Shown: positions 1 to 7,564, numbered from the stretch's first letter. The stretch: DNA of 8,849 nucleotides from Gemmatimonadota bacterium (GCA_019240375.1 JAFAYN010000559.1:1-8849); one strand, 5' to 3'. Numbers and translations: made by a program. The notes: generated by a model not told the origin, from the sequence alone.

Positions 1-2
1 TC

Positions 3-1271
3 CTCCCGCAGCAGGACAGCATCGGCCTCCCGGGGTGCCCGGGGAGCAACAACGCCGAGATGTTCTACATGCTCGCGCCCGATCCCGGCGGCTCCATCAA
101 CGGCAACACGCGGACGGCGGACTACGTGCGGGAAAGCACCCTGTCCACCACCGCCCACGAGTTCCAGCACCTGATCAACGCCTCGCGCCGGATCTACGTG
201 AACGACGCGTTCGACCTGGAAGAGAGCTGGCTGGACGAGGGGCTGGCCCACATCGCCGAGGAGCTGAACTTCTACGCGAACGCGCCCGGCACGGGACCGG
301 GGGAGAACGTCTCACAGCAGACGATCTTCCGGAGCAACGCGATCCTGGGGACGTTCAACGAGTACGGGATCGACAACGTAGGGCGCTTCGCCGAGTACCT
401 GGACGCCCCGCCGAAGTGGGGGCCGTACGCGGACAACGACTCGCTGGCGACGCGCGGCGCGGCCTGGTCGTTCCTGCGCTACGCCGCCGACCGCAAGGGC
501 GGGAACCAGCAGCAGCTCTGGTTCTCGCTGGTCAACTCGCGGCAGTCGGGGCTGGCCAACATCGCCGCCATCTTCGCCATCGACCCGCTGGCCTGGGTGC
601 GCGACTGGACGGTGGCCAACTACACCGACGACGCGGTCGCCGGGATCGCGGCGCAGTACACGCAACCGAGCTGGAACTTCCGCGACCTGTTCACCAACCG
701 TGGGCTGGGCGGCGTCTACCCGCTGGCGACCGTCCCCCTGACCTCCGGGGCGACGCAGAACCTGACCATCCACTCCGGCTCCGCGGCCTACCTGCGCTTC
801 GGGGTGGCGGGGGGGAGCCAGGCCGGCGTCCAGCTCGGCGTCCCCGGCGCGGCGGCTCCAGCGAGCTGCACCCCGGTCGCGCTCACCGTCGGGCAGGTGT
901 ACCAGGCCGGCCCGGCCGACGCCTCGTCGCTGTGCGTCGCGGGCGGGAGCGGCGGGTCGGAGTACGTGCTGATCCCCTTCCACGCCTCGACCGCGCTGGA
1001 GGCGCAGCTCGCGGTGAACGTCACGGCCAGCAACGTGGTCCCCGTGACCGGGGGGCCCTCGCCCTCGCGCTCGCCTGCGTTCTCGCGCTCGCTGGCCGCG
1101 GTGCAGACCGCCGCGGACGGCTTCCGGACCGACGACGGTGGGTGGGAGCGGAGCCTGCGGCTGCGCGAGCGGCGCGAGTTCGGGGCCCGGCTGCACCGCG
1201 GGGGGACCGGCGCGCGCTTCCAGGCCGCCGCGACCTCGGCGCTCAGCTTCTCGCTGGTGAGGACCCGGTGA
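3..1271 (+). CDS. Secreted gluzincin-type zinc metalloprotease (5' end outside window)
   Basis: The frame is open from the window edge, so the visible 422 residues lack the true start and any signal peptide. A zinc site is clear: HEFQH at 156-170 is followed about 22 residues later by WLDEGLAHIAEE, where the Glu of DEG is the expected third zinc ligand, as in gluzincins with HExxH...E. The segment before it (NNAEMFYMLAPDPGG) and the HEFQHLI sequence resemble M30/hyicolysin-like bacterial proteases. The region after the catalytic domain (about residues 235-340 of the visible part) looks like a beta-rich C-terminal domain with two Cys, then a Ser/Pro/Arg low-complexity linker near 1065-1100 and a basic tail. 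The product is probably exported and degrades extracellular or periplasmic protein; substrate is unknown. It is translationally coupled to the next gene by a GTGA overlap. The family-level call is firm; the exact MEROPS family is less certain. Confidence 0.8.
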   Translation, partial: LPQQDSIGLPGCPGSNNAEMFYMLAPDPGGSINGNTRTADYVRESTLSTTAHEFQHLINASRRIYVNDAFDLEESWLDEGLAHIAEELNFYANAPGTGPGENVSQQTIFRSNAILGTFNEYGIDNVGRFAEYLDAPPKWGPYADNDSLATRGAAWSFLRYAADRKGGNQQQLWFSLVNSRQSGLANIAAIFAIDPLAWVRDWTVANYTDDAVAGIAAQYTQPSWNFRDLFTNRGLGGVYPLATVPLTSGATQNLTIHSGSAAYLRFGVAGGSQAGVQLGVPGAAAPASCTPVALTVGQVYQAGPADASSLCVAGGSGGSEYVLIPFHASTALEAQLAVNVTASNVVPVTGGPSPSRSPAFSRSLAAVQTAADGFRTDDGGWERSLRLRERREFGARLHRGGTGARFQAAATSALSFSLVRTR

Positions 1272-1783
1272 GCGGCGGCCGGCTGAGGGGAGCGGCCGGT
1301 GCCGCGCTGCTGCTCGCGTCCGCCGCGTGCGCCCGGCCGATGACGCAGGACCCGGCCACGGCACCGGCGCAGGGTGCCACGCAGGCAACGGTCTCCTCCG
1401 TGGAGGGGATCGTGGCCACGGTCGGCTCGGCGCCGATGAACGTGCACGTCCAGGTGACGCCGACGGGCGGGCGGCCGGTGACGGTGACCGGGCCGCTGGC
1501 CGGGGAGATCCGGCGGCTGGGAGGCGCGCGGGTGCTGGTGCGCGGCCGGCCGGGCGCGTCGCAGATCGAGGCGACCGACTACGAGGTGGTCTCGGTGGAG
1601 GGGCGCAGGGTGGTGATGGGGGTGGTGGAGCGGGGCGCGGACGGCGGGGTGCAGCTGCGCCTCGCCGACGGCTCGGCGGTCCGGCTGACGGGCGGCACCT
1701 CGACCCTGCAGCCGGGGCAGAAGGTGTGGGTGCAGGGACCCACCACGGTGACGGTGCAGACGTTCGGGGTCGTGCGGCCCTGA
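1268..1783 (+). CDS. Small predicted lipoprotein with beta-rich domain
   Basis: 171 residues from a GTG start whose first bases overlap the TGA of the metalloprotease (GTGA), typical of translational coupling. The N-terminus has Arg residues, then a hydrophobic stretch ([11 protein letters not shown]) ending in Cys21, so it is probably a lipoprotein signal peptide. The lipobox is imperfect, with Ser at -3 instead of Leu/Val. The mature part starts with a short Pro/Thr/Gln-rich spacer, then alternating hydrophobic residues and many Gly-x-x-V strands (for example [25 protein letters not shown]), which suggests a small OB-fold-like or beta-barrel domain similar in style to DUF5666-type proteins. 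I do not recognise a specific family. The position suggests a cell-envelope partner of the upstream protease, but that is inference. An internal ATG at 1339 would remove the signal peptide and is less likely. Confidence 0.65.
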   Translation: MSGGRLRGAAGAALLLASAACARPMTQDPATAPAQGATQATVSSVEGIVATVGSAPMNVHVQVTPTGGRPVTVTGPLAGEIRRLGGARVLVRGRPGASQIEATDYEVVSVEGRRVVMGVVERGADGGVQLRLADGSAVRLTGGTSTLQPGQKVWVQGPTTVTVQTFGVVRP

Positions 1784-1805
1784 ATCCGGCCCATCGAAGC
1801 AAAGA

Positions 1806-1838
1806 GGGGGCGACGCGGCCGGGTGCCGCGTCGCCCCC
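1806..1838 (+). terminator. Strong intrinsic, probably bidirectional terminator
   Basis: A perfect 14-bp stem, 1806-1819 paired with 1825-1838, encloses the 5-nt loop CGGGT. On the + strand it is followed by TTCTCGTT; on the - strand by CTCTTTGCTTCG, so both directions have a T-rich trail. It lies 22 nt after the lipoprotein stop and just beyond the stop of the minus-strand LysR remnant, so it can serve both converging units. Confidence 0.85.
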
Positions 1839-1846
1839 TTCTCGTT

Positions 1847-1984
1847 CTACTCTCGCGGCGCCCCGAAGAACAGGTCGTGCAGGGCCCGCGCCCGTTCCGG
1901 CGGAGGCGGGCTACCGGCCGCGCGGAAGCCCTTCGCTTCCGCCACCGCGACGAACGCCGGGATCCCGTCCAGGTCGTCGGTCAT
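1847..1984 (-). pseudogene. Remnant of a LysR-type transcriptional regulator (45 codons)
   Basis: This minus-strand frame runs from ATG at 1984 to TAG at 1847. Its first 24 residues ([20 protein letters not shown] then RAAG) match the stereotyped start of LysR-family regulators, where helix 1 of the winged HTH reads like '[16 protein letters not shown]'. Immediately after that the recognition helix, linker and effector domain are absent. The frame goes straight into [21 protein letters not shown], which resembles a LysR C-terminal tail. A full-length LysR protein is about 300 residues, so some 250 codons appear to be missing without loss of frame. The remnant lies divergent to the cupin gene, the usual arrangement for a LysR regulator and its target, and it stops just before a bidirectional terminator. 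The N-terminal match is good; assignment of the tail is weaker. It cannot bind DNA as a normal LysR protein. Confidence 0.6.
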
Positions 1985-2099
1985 CGTGAAGAAAAGCTTA
2001 ATACGGTGGCAAATCCTATCGACTTTGTTCGTGGATCAGGGGCGTTTAAGTTGTTTCCCGACAAGATGCCTCGACACTCCGAAACCAGGGAGAACGACC
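1985..2099. promoter_or_regulatory. AT-richer divergent promoter region, LysR remnant / cupin
   Basis: This 115-bp gap is clearly less GC-rich than its surroundings (for example GAAAAGCTTAATACGG and TATCGACTTTGTTCG), as expected for a shared promoter/operator between a LysR gene and its target. I cannot name a convincing -35/-10 pair or a T-N11-A LysR box. The AAGCTT palindrome at 1994-1999 is too short to interpret. Confidence 0.4.
2087..2093 (+). promoter_or_regulatory. Ribosome binding site for the cupin gene
   Basis: AGGGAGA ends six bases before the ATG at 2100. This fixes the start of the cupin and argues against an in-frame upstream ATG at 1986, which would lie inside the divergent promoter region. 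Confidence 0.7.
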
Positions 2100-2504
2100 A
2101 TGCAGATCACGCGAGCGGGCTCGCAGCCCTCCGGCAGGGGCCCGGCCGACTGGTTCACCGGCGCCGTCCGCATCGACCCGCTGTTCGCCGCGCCCCCTCC
2201 GGCCCGCGTCGCCGGGGCCGCCGTCACCTTCGAGCCCGGCGCCCGCACCGCCTGGCACACGCACCCGCTCGGGCAGACGCTGATCGTCACCGCAGGCTCC
2301 GGCCTCGTGCAGCGCGAGGGCGGCCCGGTCGAGGCGATCCGCCCCGGCGACGTGGTGTGGTTCGAGCCGGGAGAGAAGCACTGGCACGGCGCGTCACCGA
2401 CCACCGGGATGACGCACGTCGCCATCCAGGAGGCGCTCGACGGGAAGGCGGTGGAGTGGCTGGAGCACGTCACCGACGAGCAGTACCCCCGCGCCGGCGC
2501 CTGA
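2100..2504 (+). CDS. Small cupin metalloprotein, (R)-mandelonitrile lyase-like
   Basis: A single-domain cupin of 134 residues. Cupin motif 1 is [20 protein letters not shown] and motif 2 is [16 protein letters not shown]. The metal ligands expected from these motifs are His53, His55, Gln59 and His94, with Gln in place of the usual cupin Glu. The same residue numbers and the Gln are known for the Mn-dependent cupin hydroxynitrile lyase of Granulicella tundricola (family knowledge from memory). Most members of this family are annotated as '(R)-mandelonitrile lyase' or 'cupin domain protein' next to LysR regulators, and their natural role is largely unknown. No signal peptide, so cytoplasmic. 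Start chosen from the AGGGAGA ribosome site. Its divergent regulator appears destroyed, so expression may be uncontrolled or driven elsewhere. Fold is certain; enzymatic activity is inference. Confidence 0.85.
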   Translation: MQITRAGSQPSGRGPADWFTGAVRIDPLFAAPPPARVAGAAVTFEPGARTAWHTHPLGQTLIVTAGSGLVQREGGPVEAIRPGDVVWFEPGEKHWHGASPTTGMTHVAIQEALDGKAVEWLEHVTDEQYPRAGA

Positions 2505-2530
2505 TCCCGGGGGGCGAGAGCGCGGGACCG

Positions 2531-2559
2531 TTGCGCAAACCGGCCGCGTCACCGAATAT
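2531..2559 (+). promoter_or_regulatory. Candidate sigma-70-like promoter of the DinB-type gene
   Basis: TTGCGC (2531-2536), a 17-nt spacer and GAATAT (2554-2559) lie about 40 nt upstream of the ATG at 2600. The spacing is ideal and the -10 is an AT-rich island in GC-rich DNA, but both boxes have mismatches to consensus. Confidence 0.4.
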
Positions 2560-2599
2560 GACGGACGGTCCCCCTCACTCTCCTCCCCGGGAAAAACCT

Positions 2600-3187
2600 A
2601 TGAAGATCTCGTACGTAGTGCTCCTCGCCCTGGCCCTGCCGGCGGGCCTCGCCGCCCAGCAGCCGGCCGCGGGTCCGCAGGCGAACCCCATCACCACGGT
2701 GTTCCGCGGGCGGACCATGGCCCTCCAGCGGAACCTCGCCCAGGCGCTCGACTCGATCCCGGAGCGGCTGTACCCGTACAAGCCGACGCCCGTGCAGCTC
2801 TCCGTCGGCTACATCGCCCAGCACCTCGCCAGCGACAACTACACGTTCTGCAACGCGTTCGGCGACATGAAGGCGACGCTGCCGGCGGAGGACACCTCCA
2901 CCCCCGACTCGGTCAAGGCCACCTGGCCGAAGGCCAAGCTGATGGAGAAGCTCAACGCCTCCTTCACCTTCTGCGAGAACGCGTTCGCGCAGCTCGACGA
3001 CGCGAAGCTGGCCGAGCAGACCACCCTGTCGTTCCGCGGACAGTCCCGGCAGGTCGTGCGCGCGAACATGGTGCTCGGCCACGTGGTGGACATGGCCGAC
3101 CACTACAGCCAGCTCGCCAACTACATGCGCCTGAACAACATGGTGCCGCCCACGGCGCTCCCGCGCCCGGCCCCGGCGCGCCCGTAG
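2600..3187 (+). CDS. Exported DinB-fold (DinB/YfiT-like) protein
   Basis: 195 residues. A clear Sec signal peptide (MKISYVVLLALALPAGLAAQ, probable cleavage after Ala19) marks it as periplasmic or secreted. The mature part has the four-helix DinB pattern: a helix with the first ligand in VGYIAQHLASDNY (His75), and a last helix GHVVDMADHYSQLANYMR. By alignment with the usual 'HxxxHRGQ' motif, His168 fits the last metal ligand, while the preceding ligand position is Asp164 rather than His; His161 is a possible alternative. DinB proteins bind a divalent metal, and many act as thiol transferases or have unknown function. Cys84 and Cys125 could form a disulfide in the periplasm. The start is supported by the signal peptide and a weak GGGA ribosome site. 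It follows the cupin by 95 nt with its own candidate promoter. Function unknown. Confidence 0.8.
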   Translation: MKISYVVLLALALPAGLAAQQPAAGPQANPITTVFRGRTMALQRNLAQALDSIPERLYPYKPTPVQLSVGYIAQHLASDNYTFCNAFGDMKATLPAEDTSTPDSVKATWPKAKLMEKLNASFTFCENAFAQLDDAKLAEQTTLSFRGQSRQVVRANMVLGHVVDMADHYSQLANYMRLNNMVPPTALPRPAPARP

Positions 3188-3209
3188 GACGGAGCGATTC
3201 GCGCCGTCC
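3187..3209 (+). terminator. Hairpin at the end of the DinB-type gene
   Basis: GGACGG (3187-3192) pairs with CCGTCC (3204-3209), extended inward by GCG/GCG around an ATTC loop with one bulged A. There is no following T-run, so intrinsic termination is only possible, not shown. Confidence 0.3.
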
Positions 3210-3235
3210 CCACACGGCGCGGCAGGAGCGCGGCC

Positions 3236-3255
3236 CCGGCGAGATTCCTCGCCGG
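3236..3255. terminator. Hairpin in the convergent gap
   Basis: CCGGCGAG (3236-3243) and CTCGCCGG (3248-3255) form an 8-bp stem with the 4-nt loop ATTC. It lies between the converging DinB-type and flavoprotein genes and may stop transcription from either side. T-runs are weak. Confidence 0.4.
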
Positions 3256-3278
3256 AGCCGCTTCGTGTTCGGGGTGGA

Positions 3279-4388
3279 TCAGCCGGCGGGGACGCGGCGG
3301 CTCCAGAAGGGGAGCCGCGTCCAGCGCGCCTCGAACCCGTAGAAGGCGGCGCGGTTCCGCTCGTACACGAGGTGGATCTGCTCCAGGCGGTCCACGTACG
3401 CGGGGAGCGCCGCCCCGTCGCCCGCCAGGTGGGCGTGCAGCGCCCGTCCCGCGAGCATCCCGGTGTAGAGCGCGGTGAGGATCCCCTGCGACGAGAGTGG
3501 ATCGAACGAGAGCGCGGCGTCGCCGGCCCCGATCCACCCCTCGCCCACGAAGCGGTCCAGCCGCGCGCTGCCGGCGTCCGCCCCACGGGGCCGGGTGGCG
3601 ATCTCGTAGCCGTGCGCCCGGAGCACGGCGGAAACGTGCCGCGACCCGTCCAGCGTCGACACGAAGCCCTGTTCCGTGAGCAGCGCGGCGCGGTCGGCCA
3701 GGTCGGCGTCGGTGAGCCAGGCCACCACGCGCTCCCCGCCCGGCACCAGGGCGGTGTACCACCACCCCTCCGGCGCCGACTCGATCAGCGTCCGCGCGTC
3801 GCGGTCCCCCTCGCGCGCCGGGCTGAAGCGGGCGAAGAAGGCGACCAGGGCGTCGTGCTGCACCCGCGCGGCGCCGTGCTGCCGGGCGAGGGCGGCGGAG
3901 CGGCCGGTGGCGTCCACCAGCCAGTCGCACCGCACCTCCCGGTCGCCGCCGTCCGCCGCGCGCAGCGTCACCCGCCACCCCCCGTCCGCGTCCCGCCCGG
4001 CGGAGGCGACCCGCGCGTCGAGACGGACCTCCGCACCCGCCGCGGCGGCTCCGTCGCGCAGGGACGCGTCGAAGCGGGCGCGGTCCAGGCCGAGACCGTG
4101 GCCGTTGGGGTCGAAGATGAAGTCGCTGGCGTGCAGCTCCGGCGACCCCCACGAGGAAAGGTTCCCGTAGCGGGGGAGGTGCCCGTCGGCCAGCACCCGG
4201 TCCAGCACGCCCAGGTCGCGCAGCAGCGGCCGCGCGGCGGGAGCCAGCGCCTCGCCGATGCGGGACCCGGCGCGCTGCCCGCCGTCCACCAGCAGGACGC
4301 GGCGGCCCCCGCGCGCAAGCGCGAGGGCCGCCGCCGCTCCCGCCGGGCCGCCCCCCGCCACCACGGCGTGGAAGCGGCCCTCCGTCAC
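3279..4388 (-). CDS. LodB/GoxB-like FAD flavoprotein, presumed CTQ maturase
   Basis: 369 residues from a GTG start that overlaps the stop of the oxidase gene by 4 nt (GTGA). The N-terminal Rossmann motif is AVVAGGGPAGAAAALALA (residues 8-25). Further FAD-binding marks are DRARFD (102-107), DATGR (159-163) and WIGAGDAALSFDPLSSQG (285-302). This is the layout of group A flavoproteins close to tryptophan halogenases and geranylgeranyl reductases. The canonical halogenase WxWxIP motif is not seen. In known lod/gox operons, the FAD protein LodB or GoxB sits next to the CTQ oxidase and is needed to make its cysteine tryptophylquinone cofactor. That neighbourhood is reproduced here with tight coupling, so the same role is inferred. 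No signal peptide; cytoplasmic. General flavoprotein class is certain, maturase role is strongly supported by context. Confidence 0.85.
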   Translation of the reverse strand: MTEGRFHAVVAGGGPAGAAAALALARGGRRVLLVDGGQRAGSRIGEALAPAARPLLRDLGVLDRVLADGHLPRYGNLSSWGSPELHASDFIFDPNGHGLGLDRARFDASLRDGAAAAGAEVRLDARVASAGRDADGGWRVTLRAADGGDREVRCDWLVDATGRSAALARQHGAARVQHDALVAFFARFSPAREGDRDARTLIESAPEGWWYTALVPGGERVVAWLTDADLADRAALLTEQGFVSTLDGSRHVSAVLRAHGYEIATRPRGADAGSARLDRFVGEGWIGAGDAALSFDPLSSQGILTALYTGMLAGRALHAHLAGDGAALPAYVDRLEQIHLVYERNRAAFYGFEARWTRLPFWSRRVPAG

Positions 4389-7300
4389 TCCCTGACCGCC
4401 TCGGTGACCGTGCCCTCCGGGGCGGCCAGCGCCCGCGCGCGCACGTACTCGGCGCGGCCACGGAACCGCTCGCGTGGTCCGTGCCCCTCGGGGGGCGCCG
4501 CGGCCGCGGGCGCGGCGGCCGGCGCCGCAAGGGCCTTGAGGAGCCCCTTCTTCTCCGGCGGGATCACCGCGTTCTCCACCAGGATCACCGGCGGGAAGAG
4601 CGGGTCGCCCTTGACCCCCTCGCGCGGCAGCACCACGCCCTGGTTCCCGAAGTGGCTCACCATGTTCATCATCTGCGCCACCGGGTCGCTGTCGGGGCCC
4701 AGCAGGCGCGTCCACTCCGCGCGCCGGTTGAACGCCGCCTCCCGCTCCTCGCGCGGTCGGTGCGGGTCGACCACGATGCGGTAGTCGGCCTCGCTCAACA
4801 CCTGGTTGGGGACGCGCGCCGGCCAGAAGGTGGGGAGGTACGGGTCGTACCCCGGGTCGTACCCGGAGCGGCAGAAAGCGGTGTCCTCCTGCCACGGGAG
4901 CCCCATCCACCGCGTCAGGTCACCCGGTCCCTGCGCCCAGAGCGGGCCGTCGCTGGCGAGCACCTGCGCCTGCGTGAGCGTGGGGCCGTAGTCGGGCTCC
5001 GGCACCCCCGCCGGGCGCACGCGGATGCGGAAGGGCGCCGTGAACATGCTCAGGTGGCGGATCGGCCAGGTCACCTCGCACCCCGGGTGGAAGGCGTCGG
5101 CCAGGCAGAAGTGGAGCGCCGCGCGGGTCAGCACCTCCGGCTGTTCGGCCACCGGAAGCTTCCCCACCTCGTGCACGGGCCTGCCGTCGGCCGGCCAGTC
5201 CGGCACGAACTGCCCCGCGGCCCACCGCTGCAGGGTGAGGTGCTGCGTGTCCGTGAGCGCCAGGTTCTGCCGGGGGGAGTTGGGGAACCCCGGGATCGCG
5301 TCGGCGTCGCCGTACTCCCAGGGCCAGGGCGTCGGGTTGTCGTCCTTGGGCTCGGGGAGGCGGAAGGCGTTGAACACCTGCCGGCGCAGCTCGCCCCAGG
5401 TGTCGAAGCCGCCCGCTTTCGGGTCGCGCGCCAGGCGGGCGACGTGCTCGGGGTTCTCGAAGTCGGTGGGCGCGCCGTGCCCGAACTGCGTGGCGAAGCC
5501 GCGGTTCACCCACTGCAGTCCCGACATCCGCTGGAGGATCGGGTACACGTCGTTCACGAACGAGGGCCTCGCCGGCACCTCCATCCAGTGGTTCTGCACG
5601 TACAGGTCGACCAGCAGGTCGTACAGCGTGCGGACGGCGATCAGGTCGGGCGCGTAGTTGGGCGGCGCCGTCACCACCCACGCGGGGTCGACGGGGATGT
5701 CGCGCCCCTCGATGCTCACGGTGGCCGTCACCGGCCCGTTGGATGCGTCGTCGTACCACCCCTCGGCGTTGATGAAGCTGTTCTCCACGGAGGGGTCGTA
5801 GATCGGCTGGCCGGTGGGCGAGGCCGAGTTCCCCGTCCCGCCCAGGAAAGGAGTCGGCCCCGCTCGTCGGTGCGCAGCTCGCCCAGGTACACGTCCGTCC
5901 CCTGGAACTTCCCCTGGAAGCGGTACGCGTCGCCGTGGGTGTTCTTCCCCTCGATGGTGCGCGTGCCGCCGTCGATGTCCAGCTCCTCGCGCGCGGCGCC
6001 GGTCACCGCCGGGTTCCGCAGCGGCACCTGCAGCGCGGCCGACTCGGGGATGTCCATCGCCTGGATCCACTGGTACCACCCCGCCTTGCGGTTGGCCACG
6101 TGCACCGTCCAGTGCACGTCGGCGTAGTCGGCGGTCAGCTCGCGCACCACCCGGCCGGCGGAGTTGTAGCCGTACACCCGGAAGCGCGCGGCCTGCCGCC
6201 TGAGCGCGCCGCTCCCGTCGCGGTAGAAGTCGGCGGGGTGCCGCTCGGGGTGCACCACCTCGGGGCCGACGAAGAACTCCTCGCTGTTCCCCATCCGCGC
6301 GATCCCGATGGCCGGGTGGATGGCGGCGCGGACGATCGTCAGGTCCTCGGCGGCGGGATAGGGCTGGCCCGGGTTCATCTCGGCCGGGCGCGGCTCCACC
6401 GGCTCGCCCAGCGGGACGCCGTTCACGTCTCGCCGCACCCGCGCCGAAGCGCGGTAAGTGACCTTCCGCGCCTCGGCCAGGCTCCCCACCGGCTGGTGCT
6501 CGGGGAGGGTGTGCCAGGTGTTGATCGCCAGGTTCTCGCCGTACTCGGCCTGGCCGCGGGTGTCCAGCTCCTGCCGCGGGAGCACCAGCGTGGCCACGTG
6601 GACGGGGGGCGACTGCTCCTCGCTCCAGCGCACGGTGGCCCGGTCCAGCGGCATCTCGTCGGGGGGGGTGCGCAGCTGCACCATGAAGCGGAGCCGCGCC
6701 TCGCCGTTCCGCATGCGGGCGTGCAGGTCGGCGCGCAGGTAGAACGGGTCGTCGTAGTCGGGCTCCCCGCCGCCGGGCGGCACCGTCTCGGGCTCGATCT
6801 TGTACTTGCAGTACCGGTCGGCGCCGAACCGGGTGGGGAGCACGCCCCAGTACGGGGTGTCGAGCACCGAGTCCACCACCTTCTCCATCGCGTCCAGGAT
6901 CGTCTGCGTCTCCGGGTGCGTCTTCACGAAGGCGTCGAAATCGCGCGACACCTGGCACATGTCGGTGGCGTCGTCGACGAAGAAGACGTCGAAGTTCTGC
7001 AGGATGAAGTCCTGGGTGGTGGCGTCCTGGTCGGGCTCCATCACCTTGCGCCCCTCCACCCCGAACAGCTTGATCCCGATCCCCACCGTCCCCCTGTAGT
7101 CGGGCTTTCCGGGCTGCACGTCGCTGGAAAAGCGCACCCACGCCGGGTACTCGCCCTTCTGCGCGAGCACGCCCACGCGCAGCTCGTCGGGGAGGTCGGG
7201 GCGCACCACGAAGGTGCCGTGCGCCACGCCGTGCGTGCGTCGGAACACCGGCCGCGTCGCCGGCACCTCACCCGTGGCGATCTGCGACCCCTGGAACTGG

Positions 7301-7440
7301 TCCACGAACAGGATCTTCACCCCCTCCACCGGGTCGGCGGCGCAGTCGGGGAGTGGCGGGGCGGCGGTGGCGGTAACGGTGTCGGTGGGCGTGGACCGGA
7401 GTCGTGTGCGTACCTGCTCCGGGGAGGGAGGCTTGGCCAT
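4385..7440 (-). CDS. Catalase-like / LodA-GoxA CTQ oxidase fusion, interrupted by a 1-nt frameshift
   Basis: Two minus-strand frames join near 5848 to give a 1018-residue protein. Residues 1-39 are a Pro/Thr-rich lead without signal peptide. Residues about 40-345 are a compact catalase-like heme domain: distal His70 in FRRTHGVAHG, Asn149 in LQNFDVFFVDD, and the proximal Arg-x-x-x-Tyr motif in EARKVTY (Arg325, Tyr329). Residues about 367-960 are a LodA/GoxA domain: RAAIHPAIGIARMGNSEEFF, GELRTDERGR, EGWYDD, DAFHPGCEVTWPIRH, QGPGDLTRWMGLPWQ and DPYLPTFWPARVPNQVL. CTQ forms from a Cys and a Trp; Cys788 with Trp850 is the likely pair, with Cys779 and Trp845 alternatives. The last 50 residues are Ala/Pro-rich. 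CTQ oxidases deaminate amines or amino acids and release H2O2; substrate here is unknown. ATG at 7440 was chosen because domain homology begins soon after and the promoter lies upstream; its ribosome site is weak. Confidence 0.85.
5846..5850 (-). other. Frameshift point in the oxidase gene
   Basis: On the minus strand the coding path is cga-ctc-ctt-tcc-tgg, which leaves the LodA family pattern after RTDERGRLL. Adding one T to the TTT run (AAA at 5847-5849 on +) restores R-L-L-F-L-G-G-T-G-N and the rest of the domain in one frame. The total span of 3056 nt is one base short of a multiple of three, as expected for a single lost base. No XXXYYYZ slippery heptamer is present. Confidence 0.8.
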
Positions 7441-7517
7441 GGGCTCGCTGTCGTGAGGAGGAGTGGAGCTGCGTGCGGCGGGAGCGGAACGGCCCCGGGC
7501 GGGACGATTCCTGCTCC

Positions 7518-7546
7518 ATGCTATCAGCCGTGGAGTCGCCGGACAA
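7518..7546 (-). promoter_or_regulatory. Promoter of the oxidase-maturase operon
   Basis: Read on the minus strand: TTGTCC (7546-7541), a 17-nt spacer, then TAGCAT (7523-7518). This is a good sigma-70-like pair with ideal spacing, and would give a leader of roughly 70 nt before the ATG at 7440. Confidence 0.55.
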
Positions 7547-7548
7547 TG

Positions 7549-7564
7549 GGAGCCGGGTTGCTCC
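7549..7564. promoter_or_regulatory. Small inverted repeat between divergent promoters
   Basis: GGAGC (7549-7553) and GCTCC (7560-7564) flank a 6-nt centre, and the repeat lies between the two divergent -35 boxes, overlapping the + strand one. It could be an operator shared by both units, but five-base arms are common by chance in such GC-rich DNA. Confidence 0.2.

Noticed and set aside
60..62. ATG at 60 as the start of the metalloprotease
   Set aside because: The frame is open to the window edge and the residues before it continue the family pattern, so the start lies upstream of the window.
1060..1105. Repeated CTCGC-like units as a tandem repeat array
   Set aside because: They are irregular and encode a Ser/Pro/Arg linker in frame; no constant period was seen.
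35..1267. Long + strand frame ahead of the lipoprotein
   Set aside because: It is Arg/Gly-rich out-of-frame translation of the protease gene; only the part from GTG at 1268 has a signal peptide and sensible composition.
1986..2099. N-terminally extended cupin from ATG at 1986
   Set aside because: The extension has non-cupin composition, lies in the AT-rich promoter region, and a good ribosome site precedes ATG at 2100.
5840..5860. Programmed -1 ribosomal frameshift in the oxidase
   Set aside because: No slippery heptamer in the zero frame and re-pairing of CTT to CCT would be poor; a lost base is simpler.
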